A DNA stretch of 64,000 nt, taken from Terriglobales bacterium (GTDB lineage Bacteria; Acidobacteriota; Terriglobia; Terriglobales; Acidobacteriaceae). A program made the position numbers and the translations under genes. The stretch covers positions 1-64,000 of the forward strand of contig DATHMF010000050.1 of assembly GCA_035487355.1 (NCBI GenBank). The letters are read 5' to 3'. Numbering within the stretch: the first letter of the stretch is position 1; every line of letters begins with the position of its first letter. Positions 7,710 through 17,572 of this stretch are shown piece after piece. The notes below the pieces were generated by a model that saw nothing but the letters and a program-made list of their open reading frames with translations, was not told the origin of the DNA and did no database searches.

Positions 7710-8660
7710 TTGAGCGGCCGCATTCTCCCCGTGCTGTGTATCTCCGTGGCAGTTGCTATTGCTGGGTGCGATCACGCGACGCCGGGGAACTGGAATTCGC
7801 CAAACGCGGAAGCGCAATCACTGTCGGTCGGCAATGCGTCCGGGTTGACGATGCAAGTGGCTGAAGAGCATGCAGGTCCGAGCTTGTGGATCAGTATCCC
7901 CGGTGAACCATCGGGCCAACAAGCGGTTTTTGTTCTCTTGCCTGAACATGTTACGGTCCGCAGACACGGCACAGATCAGGCTGAGCACCTGTACCTGTGG
8001 CGGCCGGGCAAAGCTGGTCAGCGCTTTAACTGGACGCGTATTGGGAACGCTTTACAGTGGGAGACGGAGTTCGCGTCCGGTATACATTTTCTGGCGCGAG
8101 TTTCCCTGGAACCCGATGGCGTTCTTTACCACTACGAGTTTATTAACCGGTCGGACGTAGATTTCGATTCCGTTCAGGCGGTCACTGACCCGCGAATGGT
8201 CTCACCTCTGTTCCACGACGTCCGGCTCGAACGAACTTATATCCACACTCCCAACGGCTTCGTTTTACTGGCCTCCGAAATGCCCGAACGTTTAACGATG
8301 CCACTCGACACCTGGCTGCCTAATCGGTATCGCGCTTCATTCGCGTGGCCCGTTCCAAGCGATCGTGTGCAGAGGCAGGCCGATGGCGTCACGTTCTTTA
8401 ACGCTTCTACGAAGGCCGATCTGCCAGTCCTTGTCACTTCATCGGTGGACCACCGTTGGTTTATGGCTACGTTCTCTCGCAACCCAGGCAACTTATGGAC
8501 GAATCCTGAGCTTACTTGCCAGCACGCCGACCCGGAAATCCCCCTCTTGCGCAAGAGTCAAGGGGTAGTCGAGGAGAAGATGTTGCTTTTTCAGGGAGTA
8601 CTGGATGACGTTATCAGCAAGGTACGTCAACAGCGTGAAGGTTTAAAATTAGGTTCGTAG
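7710..8660 (+). CDS. Lipoprotein of unknown function
   Basis: The frame opens with TTG at 7710; an AGG sequence lies about 9 bases upstream. This start gives a complete lipoprotein signal (ILPVLCISVAVAIAGC, lipobox IAGC, lipidated Cys about residue 20), which supports it. The mature 297 residues are rich in beta strands and aromatic residues (LYLWRPGKAGQRFNW, YHYEFINRSDVDFDSVQAV), suggesting a beta-sandwich of the sugar-binding or mutarotase-like kind, but I cannot name the family. It probably sits on the periplasmic or outer face of a membrane. The next gene starts 190 bases downstream, so it may be a separate transcript. Confidence 0.75.
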   Translation: MSGRILPVLCISVAVAIAGCDHATPGNWNSPNAEAQSLSVGNASGLTMQVAEEHAGPSLWISIPGEPSGQQAVFVLLPEHVTVRRHGTDQAEHLYLWRPGKAGQRFNWTRIGNALQWETEFASGIHFLARVSLEPDGVLYHYEFINRSDVDFDSVQAVTDPRMVSPLFHDVRLERTYIHTPNGFVLLASEMPERLTMPLDTWLPNRYRASFAWPVPSDRVQRQADGVTFFNASTKADLPVLVTSSVDHRWFMATFSRNPGNLWTNPELTCQHADPEIPLLRKSQGVVEEKMLLFQGVLDDVISKVRQQREGLKLGS

Positions 8661-8851
8661 CCAGGTAAGTGCGCGGATGCAAGGGCTTGACTTCAGGCGG
8701 CTTGCTGCAGAAAGTTCTGAAAATCATCCCGCCAGGCGGGCGACTAAATTCCTTAACAAATTACCCTTAAGCTGCTGTGGATTTGGCTACATTAGATTCA
8801 GATTAAAGACCTTTTACCAAGTCGCGCTTTCCGTTAGACTTGCGTGCACAC

Positions 8852-11116
8852 ATGAGACAGTCAAGGCCAGCAGGATTTAACCGAATATTCATTTTTGCGC
8901 TCGGTCTTGGCTTGAGCCTCACGACGGCGGCCGCCGGACAGCAAGCAGGTTCTTCTAAACCAACGGAGAGCGGCCAGGCACCAGCTTCTTCGTCTACGCC
9001 GCCTTCATCTGACTCATCTTCCTCGACCGTCACTTCTGTAAAACAGAGGTCCGCATCAGCCGGAGTTGGCCGGCGCATTCCTGAGCACCGCGTCAGAGGA
9101 GGGCCGGGGCCGGCGGCGCTGCTGGGCCGTGTGCAGAGTACGGATGGGAGCCCGCTGGGTGGGGTCCAAGTGATCTTGACGCCTGCGAACGGGAAGAAAG
9201 TTGTTCGCCAGAGTGGGGGCGATGGAATCTTTCGCATACCTGGGGTCCCTCCGGGAAAATATCAGTTCAGCTTTCAACTGACGGGGTTCGATCCGCTGGT
9301 GCAAAACGAGGTCACGCTCAATGCGGGAGAAGTGCTGACGATTGAGGTCAAGCTGCACGCCACGGGTGTGGCGGCGAGCGCTGGTGGCATCCCGCAAAAA
9401 CGTATTCCCACGGAACGCCCGATGCCTGAGAGCAACCTGGGAGCTGAGCAGGCCGAAGCTTCCGACTATCACGAGCTTTTCCGCCGGCCGGTAGAAGAAA
9501 TGCAGGCACAACTTCAGCCGGAGAATATTCCTGACTACAAGGTCATGATTCCCGATCCGGACCGCTGGGACCCGAGCATGCCGGCGTGGCTCAGGTACGA
9601 CCGCAGTGGAGAATTCCCCTACACGAGCAGCCACTGGTGGGACCCGTTCAACCAGAACCGGCTCAAGGGCGACAAGCCCATCTTTGGGCAGAACACGTTT
9701 TTTAATTTCACGGGAACGAGCACTACGGCAGTGGATGTGCGCAATCTTTTTGTTCCCAGCGGGGTCTCGGCGCAAAACGCGGGCAGCAGCAAGTTTTTCG
9801 GAAAAGGCGGACAGGTTTTTCTGGAAGAAACGGTGCGGCTCTCCTTCGATCTCTTTCATGGCGATACCAGCTTCAAGCCGGTCGACTGGCGCGTAAAAAT
9901 CACGCCTGCCTTCAACATCAATCAGATATGGGCGAAAGAGCGCGGGATCGTCAACATTGATGTCCGCAAGGGCAGCAACCGCACCGATGGACACGTAGGG
10001 CTGCAGGAAGCGTTTGTTGAGAAAAAAATCGCCGACCTCGGGCCCAATTACGATTTTATTTCTGTGCGGGCCGGCATTCAGCAGTTCACCAGCGACTTCC
10101 GCGGATTGCTGTTCTCGCAGGAGCAACCCGGGGTTCGCGTCTTCGGGAACCTGCGATCGAACCGGTTTCAATACAACGCCGCCTATTTCTTCTTCCTGGA
10201 AAAAAACACCAACAGCGGATTGAACACCTTCGAGAACCGCCATCAGCAGGTGTTCCTGGGGAACTTTTATATACAGGATTTCTTCGCGAAGGGTTACACC
10301 ACGCAGTTCAGCTATCACTACAACAAAGACGACGCCAGCGTGCATTTTGATGACAACGGGTTCCTGGTGCGTCCGGCGCCGATTGGCAGCGTGCGGCCGC
10401 ATAACATTCGCGCCTACTACATCGGATGGACGGGCAATGGGCACATCAAAAAAATAAATATCAGCCACGCTTTTTACCAGGCGCTGGGCCATGATGACCT
10501 GAATCCGATTGCCGGGCGGCGGACGGACATTAATGCGCAGATGGGGGCGCTTGAGCTTTCCGTAGATAAAGACTGGGTGCGCTTCCGCGCCTCGGCATTT
10601 TTTGCTTCGGGTGACGACAAGCCGCGAGACAGCGAGGCACGCGGATTTGACGCTATCAGCGAAGCGCAGACGTTTGCCGGGGGCATCTTCAGCTTCTTTA
10701 ATCGTGAAGGGATCCGCCTTACTGGAACGGGCGTTGGTCTGGTTGCGCCCGACAGCTTTTTGCCGAACCTGCGTTCGAGCAAAGAAGAGGGACAGGCGAA
10801 CTTTGTTAATCCGGGACTGGTGCTGGGGAATGTGGGCGCCGACTTCAATATCACCCCGAAAATCCGTGCGGTGACGAATGTGAACTACATGCGCTTTCAT
10901 CACACCGATCCGCTGGAGCTGTTGCTGTTCCAACCGCACATCAACCAAAATATCGGATTGGATTACAGCGTAGGCGTAACTTACCGGCCGCCGCTCTCGG
11001 AAAACATGGTGATTACGGGCGGCGTGGCTGCACTTACTCCGTTTACTGGTCTGCGGGAAATTTATACCGGCAAGACCTTGGTTTCAGCATTCACAACAGT
11101 CCGTTTTCAGTTTTGA
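8852..11116 (+). CDS. Outer-membrane beta-barrel protein with carboxypeptidase-regulatory domain, partner of the multihaem cytochrome
   Basis: The ATG at 8852 is preferred to an in-frame TTG at 8840 because it starts the signal peptide ([21 protein letters not shown]). After a Ser/Pro/Thr-rich linker (residues about 30-70) comes a carboxypeptidase-regulatory-like Ig domain ([34 protein letters not shown]). The remaining ~550 residues alternate aromatic and polar positions like a large barrel and end in the typical FTTVRFQF. The stop is 14 bases before the start of a ten-haem cytochrome, so the two form an operon. Barrel-cytochrome pairs conduct electrons across outer membranes in known porin-cytochrome systems; that role here is inferred from context, and this barrel does not obviously belong to the known Mtr or Omb families. 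Confidence 0.8.
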   Translation: MRQSRPAGFNRIFIFALGLGLSLTTAAAGQQAGSSKPTESGQAPASSSTPPSSDSSSSTVTSVKQRSASAGVGRRIPEHRVRGGPGPAALLGRVQSTDGSPLGGVQVILTPANGKKVVRQSGGDGIFRIPGVPPGKYQFSFQLTGFDPLVQNEVTLNAGEVLTIEVKLHATGVAASAGGIPQKRIPTERPMPESNLGAEQAEASDYHELFRRPVEEMQAQLQPENIPDYKVMIPDPDRWDPSMPAWLRYDRSGEFPYTSSHWWDPFNQNRLKGDKPIFGQNTFFNFTGTSTTAVDVRNLFVPSGVSAQNAGSSKFFGKGGQVFLEETVRLSFDLFHGDTSFKPVDWRVKITPAFNINQIWAKERGIVNIDVRKGSNRTDGHVGLQEAFVEKKIADLGPNYDFISVRAGIQQFTSDFRGLLFSQEQPGVRVFGNLRSNRFQYNAAYFFFLEKNTNSGLNTFENRHQQVFLGNFYIQDFFAKGYTTQFSYHYNKDDASVHFDDNGFLVRPAPIGSVRPHNIRAYYIGWTGNGHIKKINISHAFYQALGHDDLNPIAGRRTDINAQMGALELSVDKDWVRFRASAFFASGDDKPRDSEARGFDAISEAQTFAGGIFSFFNREGIRLTGTGVGLVAPDSFLPNLRSSKEEGQANFVNPGLVLGNVGADFNITPKIRAVTNVNYMRFHHTDPLELLLFQPHINQNIGLDYSVGVTYRPPLSENMVITGGVAALTPFTGLREIYTGKTLVSAFTTVRFQF

Positions 11117-11130
11117 GGCGCGCACTAAAG

Positions 11131-14100
11131 ATGACGAGCCATTTGAAAAACAGAAACTTTCGGCCGTGGATTCTAATACCAGTGGCCAGCATTTTTTGTT
11201 TGCTGCTTTTTTCTGTTTTTTCAGTCGGGAGGGCGTCCGCCCCGGTGGAATCCGTGAAACCTAAAGAGGCTGTGCCGCCGCCTCCGCGGCCAGCGCCTCC
11301 GGTATTGGCCGGGCAATCCCAAGAGGAGGTGGACGCAAAAACCGCTGGCTGCATCTCGTGCCACACCGCTACTGAAAGCGCCAGCATGCATCCCACGGAC
11401 ACAGTGCATCTGGGATGCACCGACTGCCACGGCGGCAAGGCCGAGGTAACGCTTCCGCCTGGGACTGCAGCAGGCTCTAGCGTGTATGAAGAGCTTAGGC
11501 AAAAAGCGCATGTGGCGCCGCGCTGGGCGGTGGATGCGCGGTCTTCGGCCAATCCGGTGCGGGCGTACACGAAGTGGCTGCAGGAAAGCGCGGAGTACAT
11601 TCAATTCGTCAACCCGGGAGACCTTCGCGTCGCCGATCGAACCTGCGGCACCGCTGGTTGCCACGTACCTGAAGTACGGCGCGTGCGCACCAGCATGATG
11701 ACGCACGGCGCCATGCTGTGGGCAGCCGCGCTTTATAACAACGGGTCTTTCCCACTGAAGAACGCGCACTTTGGGCAGAGCTATAGCCCGGAGGGGGTTC
11801 CGCAGAAACTGCAGACATGGCCTCCGCCGACTGATGAAGAGACGCGCAAGAAAGGAATCCTGCCTTACTTGCAGCCGCTGGAGCGCTGGGAGATTTCACA
11901 GCCCGGCAACGTGTTGCGCGTCTTCGAACGCGGCGGAGAGAAGCGGGCGGAGCTGGGCAATCCTGAAACAGAAGAAGAATCTGGACGCCCGGATGCTAAG
12001 TTGAGCAACCGTGGCTTTGGGACGCTGCTGCGCACCGATCCGGTCTTTCTGGGATTGCAGAAGACGCGGCTCTTCGATCCGCTGCTCTCTTTCCCTGGAA
12101 CCAACGACCATCCGGGAGACTATCGCGGCAGCGGTTGCACCGGTTGCCACGTGATTTATGCCAACGACCGCGACCCGGTGCATTCGGGCACCTACGGGGA
12201 GTTTGGCAATGAGGGCCACAGCGCCACGGTTGATCCTACGATTCCCAAAAACGAACCGGGACATCCCATCCATCACGTCTTCACCAAGAGCATTCCCTCG
12301 AGCCAGTGCATGGTGTGCCATATACATCCGGGGACGAACATGGTGGCCAGCTATTTTGGCTACACATGGTGGGACAACGAAGTGGACGGCGAAAAGATGT
12401 ATCCCGCCAAGCAGCACAACCCGAGCCAGGAAGAATATCGCGAAGTGCACATGAGCAATCCTGAGGGCTCGGCGGCGAAAGGGTTGTGGTCAGACGCGGA
12501 GTTCCTGAAAAAAGTAGGATCACCGGAATTTAACAGCCAGCTCAAGAACACGCAGTTTGGCGACTTTCACAGCCACGGTTGGATATTTCGCGCCGTCTTC
12601 AAGCAGGACCGAAAAGGGAACCTGCTGGATGAAAGCGGAGAGATCATCTCGCCCGATGATGCGGAGAAGTTCAAGAAAGCCGTGCAGTTGAAGGATATCC
12701 ACCTGGAAAAAGGCATGCACTGCGTGGATTGCCACTTCTACCAGGACGCACACGGCAACGGCAAGCTCTACGGAGAGACACGGAATGCCATCGAGATTTC
12801 ATGCGTGGATTGTCATGGAAGCATCCAGAGCTATGCCGCGCTGGCGACTAGTGGCCCAGCCGCTCCCAATGGCGGCGGCACGAATATGCTAGGCATGCGA
12901 ACGCCGTGGAAGGAATTACGCTTCTACTGGAAAGACGGAAAGCTGTTCCAGCGTTCATCGGTCGAGCAGGGACGCGAGTGGGAGATCGTGCAGGTCAAGG
13001 ACACGATCACTCCCGGCAATGAGCATTACAGCGAAAAGTCACGGCTGGCGAAAACCATTCAGAAAGACGGTACCACATGGGGCGGCGTTCCTGATCCCGA
13101 TCACCTTCTTCACCTGGCGCACTCCGACAGCCGCATGACCTGCTTCAGTTGCCACAGCTCATGGACCACAACCTGCTTTGGCTGCCACCTGCCCATGACC
13201 GCCAACCAGCGCATGCCTATGCTGCAGAACGAAGGCACCATGACGCGCAACTGGACGGAATATGATTTTCAAGTCCTGCGCAACGACATGTACATGCTGG
13301 GCATTGACGGCACAGTGACTGGAAATAAAGTTGCGCCGATCCGCTCCGCGTGTGCCGTGGTTGTGAGTTCGCAAAACCAGAACCGCGACTGGTTGTATTA
13401 CGGGCAGCAAACAGTTTCAGCCGAAGGGTTCAGCGGGACGGCATTCAGTCCTTATGTGCCACACACGGTGCGGGCCAAAGAGACCAAGACTTGCACTGAT
13501 TGCCATGTTTCCAGCGCCAACAACAACAATGCCTGGATGGCGCAGTTGCTGTTGCAGGGCACCAACTTTCTGAACTACCTGGGGCGCTTTGCTTACGTGG
13601 CCACAGGAGACAAGGGATTTGCCGCAGTCGCATTTGCCGAGCGCAAGGAACCCGAAGCAGTGATTGGCAGCGACCTGCACAAGATTGCATATCCGGACAA
13701 CTACCGCCTGCATCAGCAGGAAAAACTGGAGCTGAAAGAAGCTTACGAGCACAGCGGAAAGGAAGTATTGGACATACAGTTGCGCGGAGAGTATCTCTAT
13801 GCCGCCATGGGCAAGGGCGGGCTGCGCATCTATGACGTAGCCAACATCGAGAACAAAGATTTTTCTGAGCGCATGGTGACGGCGCCGGTCTCTCCCCTGG
13901 GACAGCGTTTGTATGTACCGACGCGCTACGCGATGGCGGTAGCCGCGCCCAGTACTACCGCGCTTGATCCCGCGCGCAAGCATTTCCCGGAAAACGAAGA
14001 GCAGGCAATTCATCCTATCTATGCATTCCTGTACGTTGCCGACAAATACGAAGGGCTGGTCATCGTTGGCGATGCCTCGCCAAAGAGCAGAACTCCCGGC

Positions 14101-14976
14101 GTCTCGACGCTGCTCGATGGAGAGCCGCGCAACAACTTCTTAAAGCGCGCGCTGGCGTTCAACCCCGAGGGGCAGCTCAACGGGGCACGGCGCATTGCCA
14201 TCGCCGGAGTTTACGCTTACATCCTTTGCGATGCCGGCCTCGTGGTCGTAAGCCTGGAGAACCCGCTGCAACCCAGGATCGTTGCCAAGATCGGCGCGCC
14301 GGAGTTGAACGATGCGCGTGGTATCGCCATACAGTTCCGTTATGGGTTTGTGGTTGATCGTGACGGACTGAAAGTTTTGGACGTCACCCATCTTGACCAG
14401 CCGCACCTCGTTCCCGCGGCAACGCTGGCTCTGACGGAAGCGAGAAATATTTCCGTATCGCGAACCTATGCCTACGTTGCCGCTGGAAAACAGGGTATGG
14501 CAATCGTTGATGTCGAAAAACCGGAGCATCCGGTGCTGGAACAAACTTTCAACGCGAATGGCGAGTTGCAGGACACCAACGACATCAAAATCGGCATGGT
14601 CAGCTCAAGCCAGTTTGCGCTGGTGGCAGACGGGCGGGCGGGATTTAAAGTTGTGCAGCTTTTTTCGCCGCAAACAGCGGCGAACTTCTATGGATTTAGT
14701 CCGCGGCCTGCGCCCAAGTTGATTGCCGTGTTTCACACCCACGGACCGGCGCTGGCAGTCTCACGCGGCGTTGACCGCGACCGGGCAGTAGACGAAAGCG
14801 GAAACCAGCTTTCAGTGTTTGGAAGGCGCGGCTCAAGACCGTTCAACCTGGAAGAGATGCAGCGGCTGTTTTTACGCAATGGAGAGCTGTATACGGTGAG
14901 TGATGATCCGCCGGGCCAGCCGGTGGAGCCTGTTAAGCCAGCGGTGGCGGAGAGAGTTCCTTCGAATTCAAATTGA
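11131..14976 (+). CDS. Ten-haem c-type cytochrome with C-terminal LVIVD-repeat propeller
   Basis: The ATG at 11131, 14 bases after the barrel gene, gives a 1281-residue protein with a membrane-spanning signal or anchor ([21 protein letters not shown]). The N-terminal two-thirds holds nine CXXCH sites (CISCH, CTDCH, CTGCH, CMVCH, two CVDCH, CFSCH, CFGCH, CTDCH) and one CX4CH (CGTAGCH). The last ~400 residues hold repeats of the LVIVD type ([52 protein letters not shown]), which form beta-propellers in surface proteins. The product should be periplasmic or surface-located and act as an electron conduit or terminal reductase with the upstream barrel. The joining of many haems to LVIVD repeats is uncommon in characterised cytochromes. 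Confidence 0.9.
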   Translation: MTSHLKNRNFRPWILIPVASIFCLLLFSVFSVGRASAPVESVKPKEAVPPPPRPAPPVLAGQSQEEVDAKTAGCISCHTATESASMHPTDTVHLGCTDCHGGKAEVTLPPGTAAGSSVYEELRQKAHVAPRWAVDARSSANPVRAYTKWLQESAEYIQFVNPGDLRVADRTCGTAGCHVPEVRRVRTSMMTHGAMLWAAALYNNGSFPLKNAHFGQSYSPEGVPQKLQTWPPPTDEETRKKGILPYLQPLERWEISQPGNVLRVFERGGEKRAELGNPETEEESGRPDAKLSNRGFGTLLRTDPVFLGLQKTRLFDPLLSFPGTNDHPGDYRGSGCTGCHVIYANDRDPVHSGTYGEFGNEGHSATVDPTIPKNEPGHPIHHVFTKSIPSSQCMVCHIHPGTNMVASYFGYTWWDNEVDGEKMYPAKQHNPSQEEYREVHMSNPEGSAAKGLWSDAEFLKKVGSPEFNSQLKNTQFGDFHSHGWIFRAVFKQDRKGNLLDESGEIISPDDAEKFKKAVQLKDIHLEKGMHCVDCHFYQDAHGNGKLYGETRNAIEISCVDCHGSIQSYAALATSGPAAPNGGGTNMLGMRTPWKELRFYWKDGKLFQRSSVEQGREWEIVQVKDTITPGNEHYSEKSRLAKTIQKDGTTWGGVPDPDHLLHLAHSDSRMTCFSCHSSWTTTCFGCHLPMTANQRMPMLQNEGTMTRNWTEYDFQVLRNDMYMLGIDGTVTGNKVAPIRSACAVVVSSQNQNRDWLYYGQQTVSAEGFSGTAFSPYVPHTVRAKETKTCTDCHVSSANNNNAWMAQLLLQGTNFLNYLGRFAYVATGDKGFAAVAFAERKEPEAVIGSDLHKIAYPDNYRLHQQEKLELKEAYEHSGKEVLDIQLRGEYLYAAMGKGGLRIYDVANIENKDFSERMVTAPVSPLGQRLYVPTRYAMAVAAPSTTALDPARKHFPENEEQAIHPIYAFLYVADKYEGLVIVGDASPKSRTPGVSTLLDGEPRNNFLKRALAFNPEGQLNGARRIAIAGVYAYILCDAGLVVVSLENPLQPRIVAKIGAPELNDARGIAIQFRYGFVVDRDGLKVLDVTHLDQPHLVPAATLALTEARNISVSRTYAYVAAGKQGMAIVDVEKPEHPVLEQTFNANGELQDTNDIKIGMVSSSQFALVADGRAGFKVVQLFSPQTAANFYGFSPRPAPKLIAVFHTHGPALAVSRGVDRDRAVDESGNQLSVFGRRGSRPFNLEEMQRLFLRNGELYTVSDDPPGQPVEPVKPAVAERVPSNSN

Positions 14977-15117
14977 TGTGGTTTTTGATGAAGATAAATC
15001 AGCGTTGGGAAGATTTGGCGGAGACGTGGGTCGGAGGATGCTTTTCCCCGGGAAAATATCAAGACGTAGAGTGAACCGAGAAAATTCCCTGAAGCTGCAT
15101 GAACGATACACATCCTC

Positions 15118-15172
15118 GGGGTCCTTCGACTCCGCCCTCGCTCCTGCGTCGCTCGGACTCCGCTCAGGATGA
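15118..15172. repeat. Dispersed GC-rich element ending CTCAGGATGACA
   Basis: The sequence GTCCTTCGACTCCGCCCTCG through CTCCGCTCAGGATGACA lies between two convergent genes. Shorter relatives (CATTCCGAACGCGGAGCGGAGGAATCCC near 47.5 kb, and CGCGGCTTCGGTCGGGATGACA near 54.2 kb) mark it as part of a dispersed intergenic family that may act as a transcription end. Confidence 0.45.
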
Positions 15173-15211
15173 CAGATTGATTAAGGTCATCCGCAAATTA
15201 GAAAACGTTGC

Positions 15212-16633
15212 TTATTTCCCGCCTGAAGGCTCGTCGGTATGGGTTGGTTCGGGCGGCGACTCTCCGGTTATCTCCTGGATCGTGTATGTGCTGTGGAAGT
15301 TTCCGCGCTGCTTCCAATCGTGGTACTGGTGGCACAGGAAACATGAGTTCTCTGCTTCTCCTACTTTTGCCGGGTCGCCGTTGTGGCAGCTTTGGCAGGT
15401 CTTGATGCTGGGCATCAGCACGTCAGAGCCCTTTTGGCTGGCCGTCGCGAACGCGTGGCAGGATTCGCATGACACGGCGCCGTGAGCCTGATGGCTGAAG
15501 ATGGCATTGGGCATCCAGCGGTAGGTCAGGGCCGACGGTTTCACAGTGGGAAGCGCTGGCGAATTTGCCGCAGCCGGTTGAGCGGAAAAATCGAGCTGAT
15601 GGCAGTGCTTGCAGGTGCTCAGCCAGAGCAACTGCTCGGACTGGCCGACGCGCTGCGACACCCACTCATCGCCGTTCTTTGGCGGCGGGAGCTGGGTGAT
15701 CTCAGGGACCTTACGCGTGGGCAGCCAGGCATCGTGGATGGCGTCGGGATTTTTACTGATGTAATCCTGAAATTTCTGCAACAGGAAAGCGTGCACGATT
15801 TCCGGCTTCTGGTGCGGGACGGATTCGGCGAAGTGCTCATCGAATTGCAGCTTGTGACACGACGCGCAATTTTTTTCGTAGCTGGTGGGCGGCATCAGCT
15901 CGTATCCGGCATCGGGGTGCATGACCTCGCCGGGACCAGATGCCGTAGCGGCCGCGAGTTGCAGGTGTGGATCGGCATACTTCCAGGGGCCACCCGCTTC
16001 GGCCGCGAGGCGATGGCAGTCGCTGCACTCCAGCTTCACGCGACCGGATGGTCCCATAATGGAGTCGCCCATGTGGGCAGCGTGGTTGAAGGCGATGGTG
16101 GATGGATTCTTAAATCCATCGCGCAGCGGAACAAATTCGGGGTGGTTACGGTTGAATCCGCGAATATCTGTCACAAAACGCGAATGACCATCCTTGGTCC
16201 CAAGATCAGCGTGGCACTGCACGCACTGCCGGTCCTGCACGCGAACCAGCCGCATCAAGCCCTGGTGCTCCACGTGGCAGGAAGCGCAGGAAGGAGTAAA
16301 GAGCTGGTTGGCGTGGTGCGCCGGCGCCTGGTGACAGGTGAGGCAAGCTTCGTCGCTGACGGTCTTCCTGAAACCCGCAGTCTTGACACCATTGACGATG
16401 CTCGCATGGCACAAACTGCAACGGTCGGCAAAAAACGAATGTGCGTGGGAGAGAGGACCTTTGCTATAGATGGCCTGCTTCTTCCGGGCGTAGCCAAAAC
16501 CGAGCCAGACTAGAGCGACCGCCACAACGGCGATGCAGAGAACCAGACGCCAAAGCTTGAAGCCGCCGAAATACTTGAAGTAGTTCAGGTCGTGGCGTGT
16601 GCCCAGCGTTTTGGCAGTTCGGATTCTTCCCAC
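15212..16633 (-). CDS. Membrane-anchored decahaem c-type cytochrome
   Basis: A 473-residue protein with one N-terminal membrane anchor (LWRLVLCIAVVAVALVWLGF) and a periplasmic body with ten CXXCH sites: CSLCH, CLTCH, CASCH, CVQCH, CSDCH, CASCH, CKHCH, CESCH, CQSCH, CFLCH. Several lone histidines (FNHAAH, FSHQAH) are likely distal haem ligands as in cytochrome c3/NrfH-like families. It is the last gene of a minus-strand operon, 9 bases after the di-haem b membrane protein, so it most likely receives electrons from that protein and passes them into the periplasm. No signal-peptidase site is evident, so it should stay tethered to the inner membrane. Confidence 0.9.
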   Translation of the reverse strand: MGRIRTAKTLGTRHDLNYFKYFGGFKLWRLVLCIAVVAVALVWLGFGYARKKQAIYSKGPLSHAHSFFADRCSLCHASIVNGVKTAGFRKTVSDEACLTCHQAPAHHANQLFTPSCASCHVEHQGLMRLVRVQDRQCVQCHADLGTKDGHSRFVTDIRGFNRNHPEFVPLRDGFKNPSTIAFNHAAHMGDSIMGPSGRVKLECSDCHRLAAEAGGPWKYADPHLQLAAATASGPGEVMHPDAGYELMPPTSYEKNCASCHKLQFDEHFAESVPHQKPEIVHAFLLQKFQDYISKNPDAIHDAWLPTRKVPEITQLPPPKNGDEWVSQRVGQSEQLLWLSTCKHCHQLDFSAQPAAANSPALPTVKPSALTYRWMPNAIFSHQAHGAVSCESCHAFATASQKGSDVLMPSIKTCQSCHNGDPAKVGEAENSCFLCHQYHDWKQRGNFHSTYTIQEITGESPPEPTHTDEPSGGK

Positions 16634-16642
16634 GTTTTTCCT

Positions 16643-17548
16643 CTAGCTGTAGCGCAAGGCCATGACGGCGTGGATTGCGCCCAGAATGATCAATAAGAAT
16701 GACAAGGGAACATGCACCAGCAGCCAGCTATACAGAATGCGATGCAGGCGCGACTGGCGGTCGAGGTCGCGCTTTTCTTCGCAAACATTTTCCAGGTCGT
16801 CAATCACGGGCTTGACGGACTCCGGCGTGAGCGTGCGCAACTGGATAAACAAGGCCTTCGAGGTCCGGCGATCGTTCAATCCATGGCGGTAAGCGCCCGG
16901 TTGAGCGAGATAAGGCCTGATGGTCTCCACGTACGATTGCTGCAACTGCATAGCGGCCTTCACGTCGACCCGCACCAGCGTGGTCGTCGTAGTATGTATG
17001 CCGGTCTGGCCAACGGCGGGCACCTGCAGGCCGTATTCATTTTTCTTTTCGGTGAGAGAGCTGAACAACTCATCGGCCTCCTGCAAGAGCTGCTTCTGCA
17101 CGCGAGGAATCTGGTTATAAATCGTTTCCATGGGCACGCGATCGGTCATCATGCGCGGCATGTAATGCTGCAGCGCCACGCCCAGCAGGCCCGTGACTAT
17201 GACCAAAGTAAAAACCCACATCATGCCGCGGGTAAAGCCGCTCGACCCGAAGCTGAAGGTGGCGTGGAAGAGAATCAGCGGATAACTCAGAAGACCGAGC
17301 CAGAGATGGCCGCGCATCCAGGTCTGGGCACGTCCGACGCGCCAGATGGGGAATTTTTTGCGCAGGCTGAGCAGGGCGGCGTAAATCATCAAGCCGTATC
17401 CCGCGCTGCCAAACACAAGACCGGGAATGCTGCCGCCCGAGAGCGGACCGCGGGAGAAGAAGGCATACAACGAATAGGTCAGGGCAGCGAACAAAAACAG
17501 GAATACCGTCCAGATGGCCCAAACGCGTTGTGTGCGATCAATGTGCAA
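16643..17548 (-). CDS. Inner-membrane di-haem b protein (ferric-reductase/cytochrome b-like) of the electron-transfer operon
   Basis: A 301-residue protein with about five membrane helices: three or four in the first 130 residues and one at the C-terminus. Two helices each carry a pair of histidines exactly 14 apart: H81 and H95 (HLWLGLLSYPLILFH) and H279 and H293 (HVPLSFLLIILGAIH). This HX13H pairing in two helices is how cytochrome b of bc1 complexes and NOX/FRE reductases hold two stacked b haems, so a transmembrane two-haem path is strongly suggested. A loop of ~130 residues (about 140-270) separates the pairs. It lies between the Fe-S/cNMP gene (24-base gap) and the decahaem gene, which fits electron passage from cytoplasm to periplasm. 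I do not recognise a named subfamily. Confidence 0.8.
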   Translation of the reverse strand: MHIDRTQRVWAIWTVFLFLFAALTYSLYAFFSRGPLSGGSIPGLVFGSAGYGLMIYAALLSLRKKFPIWRVGRAQTWMRGHLWLGLLSYPLILFHATFSFGSSGFTRGMMWVFTLVIVTGLLGVALQHYMPRMMTDRVPMETIYNQIPRVQKQLLQEADELFSSLTEKKNEYGLQVPAVGQTGIHTTTTTLVRVDVKAAMQLQQSYVETIRPYLAQPGAYRHGLNDRRTSKALFIQLRTLTPESVKPVIDDLENVCEEKRDLDRQSRLHRILYSWLLVHVPLSFLLIILGAIHAVMALRYS

Positions 17549-17572
17549 GTCTTGTTCTCCCCTTCATGACAT

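Noticed and set aside
9056-10948. 630-codon open frame on the minus strand opposite the barrel protein
   Set aside because: It lies wholly antisense to a well-supported gene, has no ribosome site and no domain pattern, and is explained by high GC and codon phase of the real gene.
15482-16513. 343-codon plus-strand open frame opposite the decahaem cytochrome
   Set aside because: Antisense shadow; the ten CXXCH motifs on the minus strand fix the coding strand.
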